Made by a program: the position numbers and the translations under genes. From contig CAYZMH010000015.1 of assembly GCA_964479445.1 (NCBI GenBank), positions 1 through 40,871 of the forward strand: DNA of 40,871 nt, written 5' to 3'. Position 1 is the stretch's first letter, and each line of letters starts with the position of its first letter. Shown piece after piece: positions 33,550 through 40,871 of this stretch. The notes beneath the pieces are model-generated. The model was not told where the DNA came from and did no database searches. It saw nothing but the letters and a program-made list of their open reading frames with translations. The DNA comes from CAYZMH01 sp964479445 (GTDB lineage Bacteria > Bacteroidota > Bacteroidia > Bacteroidales > GCA-2748055).

Positions 33550-34223
33550 TCATCATGGGGGCCTGGGGAGGTCACCTTGCATACATCCTCCAATACGTGG
33601 ATGTATCGCTGACCAATCCGTGGATGTATCTCCACATGCTGATCCAGGGTTATTTTTATACCGGGTTATTCATCACGGGGCATGACGCCATGCACCGTTC
33701 GGTATCAAAAGTTAAATGGATCAACAATGCCATTGGCTATGCTTCGGTTTTTCTTTTCGCGGGAATGTCGTACCGGAGGCTGATCAAGAATCACTGGGAT
33801 CATCACCGGTATCCGGGTACGGAGAAAGATCCTGACTATTACGTGAAATCACAGAATTTCTTTGCCTGGTGGTTTGCCTTTATGGTGCGGTACACAACGG
33901 TATTCCAGATCGTTGTGATGGCGGTGGCCTTTAACGTGCTGAAGATATGGGTGGAAGTACCCGCGCTGATCGTATTCTGGATTGTTCCGGCATTCCTGGG
34001 CACCTTCCAGTTATTCTATTTCGGGACCTTTTTACCCCATCGCAAGCCACACACCGAAGAGATGGGCAAACACCGGGCCCGCACCCTGCGTAAAAATCAT
34101 CTCTGGGCAATGCTTTCGTGCTATTTTTTTGGTTATCACTATGAGCACCATGCCACCCCGGGCACTCCCTGGTGGAAACTGTACAAGGTGAAAGGTAAAT
34201 ACGCCCCCGCACATGATCATTAA
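33528..34223 (+). CDS. crtW: CrtW-like beta-carotene/gamma-carotene ketolase
   Basis: A 231-residue integral membrane di-iron oxygenase. The His boxes are H52-D-A-M-H56, H89-W-D-H92-H93 with R-Y-P-G-T-E-K-D-P-D-Y after it, and H204-Y-E-H207-H208 followed by A-T-P-G-T-P-W-W-K-L, as in CrtW. CrtW adds a 4-keto group to beta rings using O2. The last-box context with P-W-W identifies CrtW over fatty-acid desaturase relatives. The first box reads H-D-A-M-H-R rather than the common H-D-C-M-H-G. No CrtZ 3-hydroxylase is present, so the ring should lack a 3-OH. It overlaps the acyltransferase by 11 bases. Confidence 0.85.
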   Translation: MGIVVALIIMGAWGGHLAYILQYVDVSLTNPWMYLHMLIQGYFYTGLFITGHDAMHRSVSKVKWINNAIGYASVFLFAGMSYRRLIKNHWDHHRYPGTEKDPDYYVKSQNFFAWWFAFMVRYTTVFQIVVMAVAFNVLKIWVEVPALIVFWIVPAFLGTFQLFYFGTFLPHRKPHTEEMGKHRARTLRKNHLWAMLSCYFFGYHYEHHATPGTPWWKLYKVKGKYAPAHDH

Positions 34224-34833
34224 AGCCCGACATCACTGGTTTTTTTACTGGTTTTTCAGGAAGTACTCGAACTGGTTGCCCAGGCTCGATTTCAGGGAGA
34301 TAGTGTTACATACACAGCTCGAGGACAAAGGATTGCCGGTGCTAATGATCGGAAACCACTTTTCGTGGTGGGACGGTTTTTTGGCAGAGTATATAAATCG
34401 CAGGCTGTTCGACCGCAGATACCATGTGATGATGCTGGAGGAGCAGCTTAGAACGCGTATGTTCCTGAACAAGACAGGGGCCTACTCCATCCGGAAAGGA
34501 GACCGCTCCATGCTGGAGACATTTCGTTACTCAGCAGGGTTACTTGCTGATCCCGGAAATGTGGTGGTGATGTTTCCCCAGGGCCGGATTCACAGTCAGC
34601 ACGACCACCAAATCGTTTTTGAGCGGGGTTGGTACCGTATGATGGATAAGGTGGAAAACCCGGTCCAGATGGTCTTTTTCATCATGCTTACCGATTACTA
34701 CTCCCACCGGAAGCCATCCCTGCACATCTACGTGTATGATTTCAATTATGAAGGCCGGAGCCTGGAAGATGTGGAGGAAGCATTCAGGGATCGCTTCCGG
34801 GAGAGCGTGGAACAACAAAAGCAACGGGCATGA
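34213..34833 (+). CDS. PlsC-type acyltransferase, CruD-like
   Basis: A 206-residue acyltransferase of the lysophospholipid (PlsC) fold. The H-x4-D motif is H49-F-S-W-W-D54 preceded by G-N, and the F-P-Q-G-R-I block near 123 fits the glycerolphosphate-acyltransferase site. Embedded in the carotenoid arm, between crtW and a glycosyltransferase with overlaps of 11 and 4 bases, it probably acylates the sugar of a carotenoid glycoside, as CruD does in green sulfur bacteria; it could otherwise be a general phospholipid enzyme. Length is short for the family, but with motifs complete. The role is inferred from context. Confidence 0.75.
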   Translation: MIIKARHHWFFYWFFRKYSNWLPRLDFREIVLHTQLEDKGLPVLMIGNHFSWWDGFLAEYINRRLFDRRYHVMMLEEQLRTRMFLNKTGAYSIRKGDRSMLETFRYSAGLLADPGNVVVMFPQGRIHSQHDHQIVFERGWYRMMDKVENPVQMVFFIMLTDYYSHRKPSLHIYVYDFNYEGRSLEDVEEAFRDRFRESVEQQKQRA

Positions 34834-35927
34834 TCTGGCTGGCTTTTCCTGCAATGGTAGTCCTGGCAGTGCGGCTGTTGATCGTGCTGGTGAATATTGT
34901 TACGCGTCAGTGGTTAAAAGAGAGCGGACTCTCCGATCAGCCCCTGGTTTCGGTGCTGATCCCGGCGCGAAACGAAGAAGGTAATTTGCCCCTGATATTG
35001 CAGGACCTGCTTGATCATGATTATGAGAACCTGGAGATCCTGGTGTATGATGATGCTTCGGAAGACCGGACCGCAGAGGTGATCGAATCATTTACAGACC
35101 GGGATAAACGGATCCGTTACCTGGCGGGTGAGCCCCTGCCGGAGGGGTGGTTGGGGAAAAATCACGCCTGTTACCAGTTGGCCCGTCATGCACAGGGTGA
35201 CTACCTGTTGTTTTTGGATGCTGATGTAAGGGTATATGCGGGATTGATCCGCCGGAGCCTGGCGCACCTGCAGAAGCATGATCTTTCCCTGCTTTCCATT
35301 TTTCCCAGGCAGTTGATGGAAACATTCGGGGAGCGTCTCACGGTGCCTGCCATGAACTGGATCCTTGTAAGTTTGCTGCCTTTGCGATTGATCAGGCTGA
35401 CCCATTATCCTTCTCTTGCGGCAGCTAACGGACAGTTTATGCTATTCAGGGCCCGGGTGTATCGTCAGCACCAGTTTCACCGGTATGTACGAACGCATCA
35501 CGTGGAAGATATCCGGATCATCCGGACTATGAAGGCGATGGGCTACAGGACTCATACCCTGCTGAGCTCCGGGGAGGTAGCCTGTCGCATGTACCGGGGA
35601 TTTGGCGAGGCGGTCGCGGGATTCACCCGGAGCATGTTCGCCTTTTTCGGCGGGAGCGGACTGGTCTTGTTTTTATTCATGCTCTTTACGACCTTTGGTG
35701 TTGTATTTGTTGGTCTGTCCCTTGGATGGATCGCTGCAGCGATCTACCTGGCGATAGCGGGCTTGCTTCGTACCCTGGTTGCTTTGATGGGCCGCCAGCC
35801 GGTATGGATGAGCATTGTGCTTGCGCCCCTGCAGCAGGCTGCCTTTGTAATCATGGTAACCGAAGCATTTCGCAGGAGGGCACAAAAACAGAATACCTGG
35901 AAAGGACGGGCAATCCGGTTTGAATAA
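34830..35927 (+). CDS. GT2 glycosyltransferase, CruC-like
   Basis: A 365-residue membrane-linked GT-A glycosyltransferase. An N-terminal hydrophobic segment (residues 3-25) is followed by V-S-V-L-I-P-A-R-N-E-E, V-Y-D-D-A-S-E-D near 72-79, the D-x-D motif at D130-A-D132 (F-L-D-A-D-V), and a H-H-V-E-D-I-R acceptor block; the C-terminus has three to four hydrophobic segments. It ends the forward carotenoid arm, with an ATGA overlap to the acyltransferase. The likely substrate is the 1'-hydroxyl of the carotenoid, as for CruC in Chlorobi. This is inference from context and fold; the sugar donor is unknown. Confidence 0.78.
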   Translation: MIWLAFPAMVVLAVRLLIVLVNIVTRQWLKESGLSDQPLVSVLIPARNEEGNLPLILQDLLDHDYENLEILVYDDASEDRTAEVIESFTDRDKRIRYLAGEPLPEGWLGKNHACYQLARHAQGDYLLFLDADVRVYAGLIRRSLAHLQKHDLSLLSIFPRQLMETFGERLTVPAMNWILVSLLPLRLIRLTHYPSLAAANGQFMLFRARVYRQHQFHRYVRTHHVEDIRIIRTMKAMGYRTHTLLSSGEVACRMYRGFGEAVAGFTRSMFAFFGGSGLVLFLFMLFTTFGVVFVGLSLGWIAAAIYLAIAGLLRTLVALMGRQPVWMSIVLAPLQQAAFVIMVTEAFRRRAQKQNTWKGRAIRFE

Positions 35928-36091
35928 TCATCCCGGGTACCGTGAAAAGGGAGCGCATCGAAACCCTGGCTTTGGGTGAAGGGTGTTTGGATTATCAACC
36001 GATGGCAGCCGATGAACGGGGATGTGCTGAAATTTCAACATGTTGGAGTGATCATATGAGTGTAGCCGTTTTATAAACGAAAAAAATAAGG

Positions 36092-36832
36092 GTGGTGAAA
36101 AACAAAGTCTATATCGTGTTGTTGCTTGTTTCGCTGTCGGATCTGCAGGGACAATCCTACAGCAGGCAGATCTATGACGCGTTTATTGACAGCCGCATGG
36201 ATCGCTGGGAATCGGTGATGGAGGAGATGGAAGAGGTGGCGGAGGTTACCGGCAGCCGGCAGATCCTCTATGAGCTCGTGGTGGCGCGCTACGGGTATAT
36301 TGCCTATTGTATTTCCATGGAGCGGGACCGGGAAGCAAAGACTCATGTCAAAAAAGCGGAAGAGGAGATTGAGACCCTTCTGGCCTCGGGCTATAACCGC
36401 GCCCGCGTGCTTGCCCTGCAGGGGGCCGTTTACGGGTATAAGGTCGGACTGGCCCCGTACAAGGCGGTTATTTTCGGACGCAGGGCGCTGGATGCCAACA
36501 AAGAGGCCATGGAGTTATCCCCCCGGGATCCACAGATCATCATGGAGAAAGCCAATATTGAGCTATATAAACCAACGGTATTCGGTGATGCACGTGAGGA
36601 TGCCGTACGGCATTACAAAGAAGCGATTGATCTTTACGAGGAGAATCCCGAGGCGATTGATCATAACTGGCTTTATTTAAATGCGTTATCCGGACTGGCC
36701 TCTGCTTATATCGAAACAGAGCACTACCGGGAAGCTGATGAGGTATACCGGAAGATCCTGCGTATTGAACCCGGTTTCAAATGGATCCGTGAAGAGGTAT
36801 ACCCTGAATTCCGGGAGAAATACATGGAGTAA
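36092..36832 (+). CDS. Exported TPR-containing protein
   Basis: A 246-residue protein with a weak N-terminal signal (V-Y-I-V-L-L-L-V-S-L, probable cleavage near L-Q-G-Q). The start is GTG, at 36092 or 36095. The body is helical with TPR-like repeats (Y-G-Y-I-A-Y-C-I-S-M-E, A-R-V-L-A-L-Q-G-A-V-Y-G-Y-K, A-L-S-G-L-A-S-A-Y-I-E-T-E-H-Y-R-E-A-D-E-V-Y) and an R-I-E-P-G-F-K-W-I-R end. TPR proteins mediate protein contacts; nothing here shows the partner. It is separated from the carotenoid arm by 164 bases and may have its own promoter. Confidence 0.7.
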   Translation: MVKNKVYIVLLLVSLSDLQGQSYSRQIYDAFIDSRMDRWESVMEEMEEVAEVTGSRQILYELVVARYGYIAYCISMERDREAKTHVKKAEEEIETLLASGYNRARVLALQGAVYGYKVGLAPYKAVIFGRRALDANKEAMELSPRDPQIIMEKANIELYKPTVFGDAREDAVRHYKEAIDLYEENPEAIDHNWLYLNALSGLASAYIETEHYREADEVYRKILRIEPGFKWIREEVYPEFREKYME

Positions 36833-36868
36833 ATCGCTGCGACCTGTGCGATTTTCTTCTTTTCCTTC

Positions 36869-36876
36869 TACCTTTG
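36869..36876 (+). promoter_or_regulatory. -7 promoter element upstream of gltX
   Basis: TACCTTTG matches TAnnTTTG exactly; a TGTG at 36845-36848 sits 20 bases upstream as a weak -33. It overlaps an in-frame TTG at 36874 and so favours the ATG at 36898 as the start. Confidence 0.65.
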
Positions 36877-36897
36877 CAGAAATCAAAAAAGCTGAAT

Positions 36898-38415
36898 ATG
36901 AGTGATGCCATTCGTGTGCGGTTTGCACCCAGTCCGACCGGACCCCTACACATTGGCGGATTGCGGACCGCATTGTTCAACTATCTCTTTGCCAGAAAGC
37001 ATGGCGGGACCTTTCTCCTGCGTATTGAAGATACCGACCGCACCCGGTATGTGCCCGGGGCCGAGGATTATATCATGGAATCGTTGAAATGGTGCGGCAT
37101 CGAACCCGATGAAGGTCCGGTTCAGGGAGGAGCGTACGGACCCTACCGCCAGTCGGAACGCGCCGAAATTTATCGTAAATACGCTGATGAGCTGGTGGAG
37201 AAGGGCAAAGCCTATTACGCCTTTGACACCCCGGATGAGCTGGACACACTTCGCAGGGAGGCAGAGGATAAAAAGGAGACCTTCACCTACAATGCAGGGG
37301 TACGCGGCACGCTGAACAACTCCCTGAACATGAACGGGGAGCAGCTCCAAGAAAAGCTGGAGTCGGGGGATCCCTACGTAATCCGGTTCCGTTTCCCGGA
37401 AAATGAAGAAATCGCCATGCAGGATATTATCCGCGGTGATATTTCCGTACAATCCGATACCCTGGATGACAAGATCCTGTTCAAGTCGGACGGGATGCCC
37501 ACCTACCACCTGGCCAACGTGGTGGACGACCACCTGATGGAGATCAGTCATGTGATCCGCGGAGAGGAGTGGCTTCCCTCCCTCCCGTTGCATGTTGCCA
37601 TGTACCGGGCATTCCATTGGGAGGAGCCCCGTTTTGCCCATCTGCCGCTTATCTTAAAGCCTACCGGGAAAGGGAAACTGAGCAAGCGGGATGGTGACAA
37701 AGGCGGGTTTCCTGTTTTCCCGCTCGAGTGGAAAGATCCACAGACAGGTGAAGTGGCAGCGGGGTACCGTGAATCGGGGTACTTCCCCGGGGCGTGTATC
37801 AATATCCTGGCGCTGCTGGGCTGGAATCCCGGCACCGAGCAGGAGCTGTTCAGCCTGGAGGAGTTCATCGACCTGTTTGACCTCTCCCGGGTAGGCAAGG
37901 CAGGCGCCAAGTTTGATCCGGATAAAGCGCGGTGGTTCAACCACCAGTACCTGCAGAAGAAGTCTGCGGCAGCGCTTCGTTCCCTATTCGAGCCCCTGCT
38001 TGCGGAGAAGGGAGTGCATCCCTCCCCTGAAAAGATCGAGGCGGTCATTGAGCTGGTAAAGGAGCGGGCCGATTTTGTCGGTGATCTATGGGATCAGTCA
38101 GATTACTTCTTTATCCCCCCGCAGGAGTATGATCCGAAGGTGGTAAAAAAGCGATGGAAAGAACAGACCCCCGAACATATGAAAGCCCTGATGGAGGTGT
38201 TGAAGGGCACCAGGCCTTTTGAGGCATCCCGTATCGAGGAGCGTGTCAAAGCATTCATCAGCGAGCAGGAGCTGGGAATGGGAGCTGTGATGAATGCATG
38301 GCGGCTCCTGTTGGTAGGCGCTTCCCGCGGTCCGGGCATGTTTGAGATGGCCGGGATCCTGGGGCGCGAAGAGGTGCTGGAACGGATGCAACGGGGGTTG
38401 CAAAAGCTGGGATAA
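36898..38415 (+). CDS. gltX: Glutamate--tRNA ligase
   Basis: A class I aminoacyl-tRNA synthetase of 505 residues from the ATG at 36898, placed 21 bases after the -7 element. The HIGH motif is H-I-G-G at 18-21 in A-P-S-P-T-G-P-L-H-I-G-G and the KMSKS counterpart is K-L-S-K-R at 260-264, followed by D-G. It charges tRNA-Glu in the cytoplasm. Length is normal. A TatD hydrolase gene starts 3 bases after the stop, so the two may be co-transcribed. Confidence 0.96.
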   Translation: MSDAIRVRFAPSPTGPLHIGGLRTALFNYLFARKHGGTFLLRIEDTDRTRYVPGAEDYIMESLKWCGIEPDEGPVQGGAYGPYRQSERAEIYRKYADELVEKGKAYYAFDTPDELDTLRREAEDKKETFTYNAGVRGTLNNSLNMNGEQLQEKLESGDPYVIRFRFPENEEIAMQDIIRGDISVQSDTLDDKILFKSDGMPTYHLANVVDDHLMEISHVIRGEEWLPSLPLHVAMYRAFHWEEPRFAHLPLILKPTGKGKLSKRDGDKGGFPVFPLEWKDPQTGEVAAGYRESGYFPGACINILALLGWNPGTEQELFSLEEFIDLFDLSRVGKAGAKFDPDKARWFNHQYLQKKSAAALRSLFEPLLAEKGVHPSPEKIEAVIELVKERADFVGDLWDQSDYFFIPPQEYDPKVVKKRWKEQTPEHMKALMEVLKGTRPFEASRIEERVKAFISEQELGMGAVMNAWRLLLVGASRGPGMFEMAGILGREEVLERMQRGLQKLG

Positions 38416-38417
38416 CT

Positions 38418-39092
38418 ATGCTTCCATGGTCTGACCAATACGTGAACATCCATGCTCACCGCCGGGCGGCAAGCGACCGGGAGTGGGTACTGACCAGTCT
38501 GTTTGCCCAGGATTATCCCCCGGAGGACCCCGGCAACGGGCATTTTTCTGTGGGGATCCATCCCTGGCATTTGCTTCGTTTCGATATGAACGAACAGCTG
38601 GAATCGGTGCGTATTGCCCTGGAAGATTCCCACGTGCTGGCAGTGGGAGAGGCCGGGCTCGACACGATGGCGGAGGCGCCGATGGAGTTGCAGCGTTCGG
38701 TTTTTGAGTCCCAGGTGGAGTTGGCCCAGTACGCCAACGTGGCAGTGGTTATTCACGCGGTAAAAACCTATCATCATTTCCCTGAATTTGTAAAGAACAA
38801 ACAACCCACGGCCCCCATGATCATACACGGGTACCGGGGAAGTGCACAGATGGCTGCCGACCTGGTCAATGCCGGGTTTTACCTCTCGTTCGGGGAGCAG
38901 CTTCTGCGCGGGGACAGCAAGACGGAATCCCTTCTCCAATCGGTTCCCCTGGAGAGCCTGTTCCTGGAGACCGATGAATCGGACACCCCCATCGAAGAGA
39001 TCTACCAGGCAGCTGCCGGACTTCTGCAGATGGAGGTGCCGGCGCTTATGGAAGCAATGGCCGCCAATGCGCGTACCTGTTTCGGATCCTGA
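38418..39092 (+). CDS. TatD-family metal-dependent hydrolase
   Basis: A 224-residue TIM-barrel hydrolase of the TatD family. Metal ligands are in place: N-I-H-A-H (His12, His14), G-E-A-G-L-D (Glu78), V-I-H-A-V-K (His113), I-I-H-G-Y-R (His137) and L-E-T-D-E. TatD-type enzymes are nucleases or D-tyrosyl-tRNA-like hydrolases; the physiological substrate is not known here. Shorter than the usual 255-265 residues, mainly in the middle, but no motif is missing. It lies between gltX and tcdA in the same direction. Confidence 0.88.
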   Translation: MLPWSDQYVNIHAHRRAASDREWVLTSLFAQDYPPEDPGNGHFSVGIHPWHLLRFDMNEQLESVRIALEDSHVLAVGEAGLDTMAEAPMELQRSVFESQVELAQYANVAVVIHAVKTYHHFPEFVKNKQPTAPMIIHGYRGSAQMAADLVNAGFYLSFGEQLLRGDSKTESLLQSVPLESLFLETDESDTPIEEIYQAAAGLLQMEVPALMEAMAANARTCFGS

Positions 39093-39102
39093 TCCATACG
39101 TT

Positions 39103-39864
39103 ATGAACCACACCCCCGGTAAACAGCCCCCCTTTCCCGCCTGGATGAAACGAACGGTCCAGTTACTGGGCGGGGAGTCTGTATACCGCCTGCAGCGGGC
39201 TCATGTGCTGGTGGCCGGACTCGGCGGGGTGGGTTCCATGGCTGCCGAGATGCTGGTCCGGTCGGGGGTTGGTACGATCACCATAGCCGACAGCGACCGG
39301 GTGCAGCCCTCCAATATCAACCGGCAGGTACCGGCCCTTCACTCCACCCTGGATCAGCCCAAGGCAGCGGTGATGGCCGGCCGCCTCAAAGCGATCAACC
39401 CGGAGCTGAGCCTTCACAGCCATGAGACCTTCCTGGACGAATCATCCATCGGGTCGCTCCTGGAGGAGCACGCTGTTGACTATGTGGTCGATGCCATTGA
39501 CACTTTAACCCCCAAGATCCGGCTTATCGTGGAGGCGGTTACCCGGAACATACCGCTGGCGAGCTCCATGGGCTCGGCCGGTAAGACCGATCCGTCCGCG
39601 ATACGGATCGCCGACCTGGAGAAGAGTTACCACTGCAGGTTGGCCTACATCCTGCGGAAAAAGCTCCGGAAATTCGGGGTGCACGGGGGCTTCAGGGTGG
39701 TTTTCTCCACCGAACCGGTGGATAAAAGCCTGGTGATTCCCGTGGAGGATGAGCCCAACAAAAAATCGACCCTGGGTACCGTGCCCTGGATCCCGGCGAT
39801 TTTCGGAAGCATGCTGGCCGCTGTGGCCGTGGAGGAACTCACCGGTGTGGACATGCCCCGGTGA
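39103..39864 (+). CDS. tcdA: tRNA threonylcarbamoyladenosine dehydratase (ThiF/E1-like)
   Basis: The product has 253 residues from the ATG at 39103; the frame extends upstream through tatD but without a suitable start. The ATP-binding motif is G-L-G-G-V-G-S at 39-45, then I-A-D-S-D-R-V-Q-P-S-N-I-N-R-Q near 61-75, and a V-V-D-A-I-D-T-L segment. TcdA adenylates t6A and closes it to cyclic t6A (ct6A37) on tRNA. Its usual C-terminal part (V-F-S-T-E-P, then G-T-V-P-W-I-P-A-I-F-G) is present. The tsaE gene for t6A synthesis is in the same window at 6726. Confidence 0.9.
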   Translation: MNHTPGKQPPFPAWMKRTVQLLGGESVYRLQRAHVLVAGLGGVGSMAAEMLVRSGVGTITIADSDRVQPSNINRQVPALHSTLDQPKAAVMAGRLKAINPELSLHSHETFLDESSIGSLLEEHAVDYVVDAIDTLTPKIRLIVEAVTRNIPLASSMGSAGKTDPSAIRIADLEKSYHCRLAYILRKKLRKFGVHGGFRVVFSTEPVDKSLVIPVEDEPNKKSTLGTVPWIPAIFGSMLAAVAVEELTGVDMPR

Positions 39865-40109
39865 TCCTTTTTATCTGAACTTTAGGGCAGGTGTAACGAA
39901 CAGTGCCCCAATAAAAAAACCGTGTTTTAAAATCTTCGCGGGAGTGGCATGCTGCCGGAGTCTGACCACCCGGTACCCGCGCCGAAGCGACAGGGTGATC
40001 CATCTGCTCCGTGCGATTTTTGCCGATAAATTAAAGGGTTTACGCAACCTTCGGGGAACAAATCCCGTTTAAGAGTTGTAATGATCAGACAACCAAAAAC
40101 CATTTTGCT

Positions 40110-40745
40110 ATGAAGAAAGTACTTTTCGTAATGATAGCATCGCTTCTTTTCACGGTGTCAGCCGATGCTCAGTTGTTCCAGATTGGGGTAAAAGGGGGAG
40201 TGAATTTCTCCCAGCTTGCCATGGATGATATCACGGGGATCCAGGAGGGCAGTGACGTATACGACCTGATCACCGGCGACATGGTTGCCGGCTACCAGGT
40301 AGGGTTGCAGTCGCGCATCAACATTGCGGCTTTCTTTGTGCAGCCCGAGGTGTACTTCAACGCGGTCAAAGGATCGGTCGAGAAGGTAGTGGACGGAGGT
40401 GCCAATGCCATGCTCGATGTGGAGTTCAACCGGTTTGACATCCCGTTGCTGGTAGGTGTGAAGCTCGGTCCCGCCCGCATCAATGCCGGTCCGGTCGGAT
40501 CTGCCGTGGTAAGTTCGGTGAACGATCTGCAGGAGATCGACCCCGAGCTGGAATCCCTCAGCAACAGTTTCACCTGGGGATACCAGGCGGGTGTTGGAGT
40601 GGATTTGTTTAAAAAATTATCCATCGATGCCCGGTATGAGGGTTCCCTGACCAAGTTTGGTGACTCCTTCGATATAGGTGGAGAGGACTTTACGCTGGAC
40701 GCCCGGCCGCGGCAGATCATTGTGGCAGTGGGCTACTGGTTCTAG
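40110..40745 (+). CDS. Outer-membrane beta-barrel protein (porin-like, PF13568 type)
   Basis: A 211-residue protein with a signal peptide (M-K-K-V-L-F-V-M-I-A-S-L-L-F-T-V-S-A-D-A-Q; cleavage after A-D-A) and an alternating hydrophobic pattern typical of small beta barrels: I-G-V-K-G-G-V-N-F-S, then A-G-Y-Q-V-G-L, F-F-V-Q-P-E-V-Y-F-N, and a terminal V-G-Y-W-F aromatic end, the BAM-recognition signal. Its role is unknown, but the fold is common in Bacteroidota outer membranes. It is monocistronic, followed by a terminator. The gap before it (39865-40109) shows no obvious promoter. Confidence 0.82.
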   Translation: MKKVLFVMIASLLFTVSADAQLFQIGVKGGVNFSQLAMDDITGIQEGSDVYDLITGDMVAGYQVGLQSRINIAAFFVQPEVYFNAVKGSVEKVVDGGANAMLDVEFNRFDIPLLVGVKLGPARINAGPVGSAVVSSVNDLQEIDPELESLSNSFTWGYQAGVGVDLFKKLSIDARYEGSLTKFGDSFDIGGEDFTLDARPRQIIVAVGYWF

Positions 40746-40784
40746 CGCACAGGGAATCATAGAAATTTTATTACATGCAATAAG

Positions 40785-40811
40785 AGGCTGTCCGCGGGGC
40801 AGCCTTTTTTT
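40785..40811 (+). terminator. Rho-independent terminator after the beta-barrel gene
   Basis: A 9-bp stem (AGGCTGTCC at 40785-40793, GGGCAGCCT at 40797-40805, one G-T pair) with a 3-base loop and a run of seven T. It lies 40 bases after the stop codon. Confidence 0.88.
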
Positions 40812-40819
40812 ATAGGGCG

Positions 40820-40871
40820 GTGTGCCCGGCAGGGCACTGATACTTGGAGGTGAAAGTCCTCTATGCGCCCG
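40820..40871 (+). mobile_element. 5' end of a group II intron (truncated by the window end)
   Basis: Starting at 40820 the sequence reads GTGTGCCCGGCAGGGCAC, the GUGYG 5' start of group II introns with its first hairpin (TGCCC, loop GGCA, GGGCA), then TGGAGGTGAAAGTCC, a domain I block (GGTGAAAGTCC) that recurs in bacterial group II introns. It begins 8 bases after the T-tract of the terminator at 40785-40811; some group II introns (the IIC class) insert just after terminators. Only 52 bases are visible, so the reverse transcriptase and the 3' end cannot be checked. This is a motif-based call from memory. Confidence 0.65.

Noticed and set aside
38103..39113. 336-residue open frame on the minus strand
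   Set aside because: It spans the 3' end of gltX and all of tatD in antisense, where both real genes have clear motifs.
1..40871. CRISPR array, tRNA/rRNA genes, insertion sequences
   Set aside because: No regularly spaced repeat series, no tRNA-like cloverleaf and no transposase frame were seen on either strand.

Overview
The window looks like a chromosomal segment of a Bacteroidota bacterium, probably an environmental (marine or sediment) member of Bacteroidales/Marinilabiliales; this placement is inference. Supporting signs are type IX secretion (T9SS) genes and T9SS sorting domains, four exact copies of the phylum's TAnnTTTG -7 promoter element, a general lack of Shine-Dalgarno sites, a Cys-type sulfatase and the phylum's style of Mrp, alanine dehydrogenase and DUF6249 proteins. 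A run of 10 N at 29432-29441 shows that this is a scaffolded draft or metagenome assembly.

Layout. 1-2172: the tail of trmB, an alkyltransferase-like protein, and the Fe-S carrier pair mrp-nifU. 2407-9149: a forward run with a PorW/SprE-like lipoprotein, the T9SS regulator porX, tsaE, an alanine dehydrogenase-like gene and a small lipoprotein. 9197-13943: kdtA (Kdo transferase), a B12-dependent ribonucleotide reductase and a convergent DUF6249 membrane protein. 14256-15198: an ECF sigma factor with a small membrane partner. 15349-18667 (reverse): two secreted T9SS clients, one a large GH144-like (beta-1,2-glucanase/'glucoamylase') enzyme. 19071-21272 (reverse): tdh-kbl, converting threonine to glycine. 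21477-28149: a sulfatase, two unrecognised lipoproteins, a CPBP membrane protease and an NmrA-like reductase. 28269-35927: a divergent carotenoid locus. 36092-40742: a TPR protein, gltX, a TatD hydrolase, tcdA and a beta-barrel protein. The last 52 bases look like the 5' end of a group II intron placed just past a terminator.

The most coherent system is the carotenoid locus. Reverse arm crtI-crtB-crtY and forward arm crtD-cruF-crtW-acyltransferase-glycosyltransferase are both built with overlapping genes and diverge from an 82-bp intergenic region. Together they predict a monocyclic C40 carotenoid with a 4-keto beta ring and a 3',4'-desaturated, 1'-hydroxylated acyclic end that is glycosylated and acylated (a deoxyflexixanthin or 4-keto-phleixanthophyll ester type). 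No crtE or crtZ lies in the window. The apparent break in crtB is explained by the wrong length of the N gap.

A second theme is T9SS: a structural/accessory lipoprotein (PorW/SprE) next to the response regulator PorX, with two exported clients about 9 kb away. I found no tRNA, rRNA, CRISPR array or insertion sequence, and no radically new system; the best leads for novelty are the carotenoid end product, the unassigned lipoproteins, and the alanine dehydrogenase homologue lacking its usual catalytic His.
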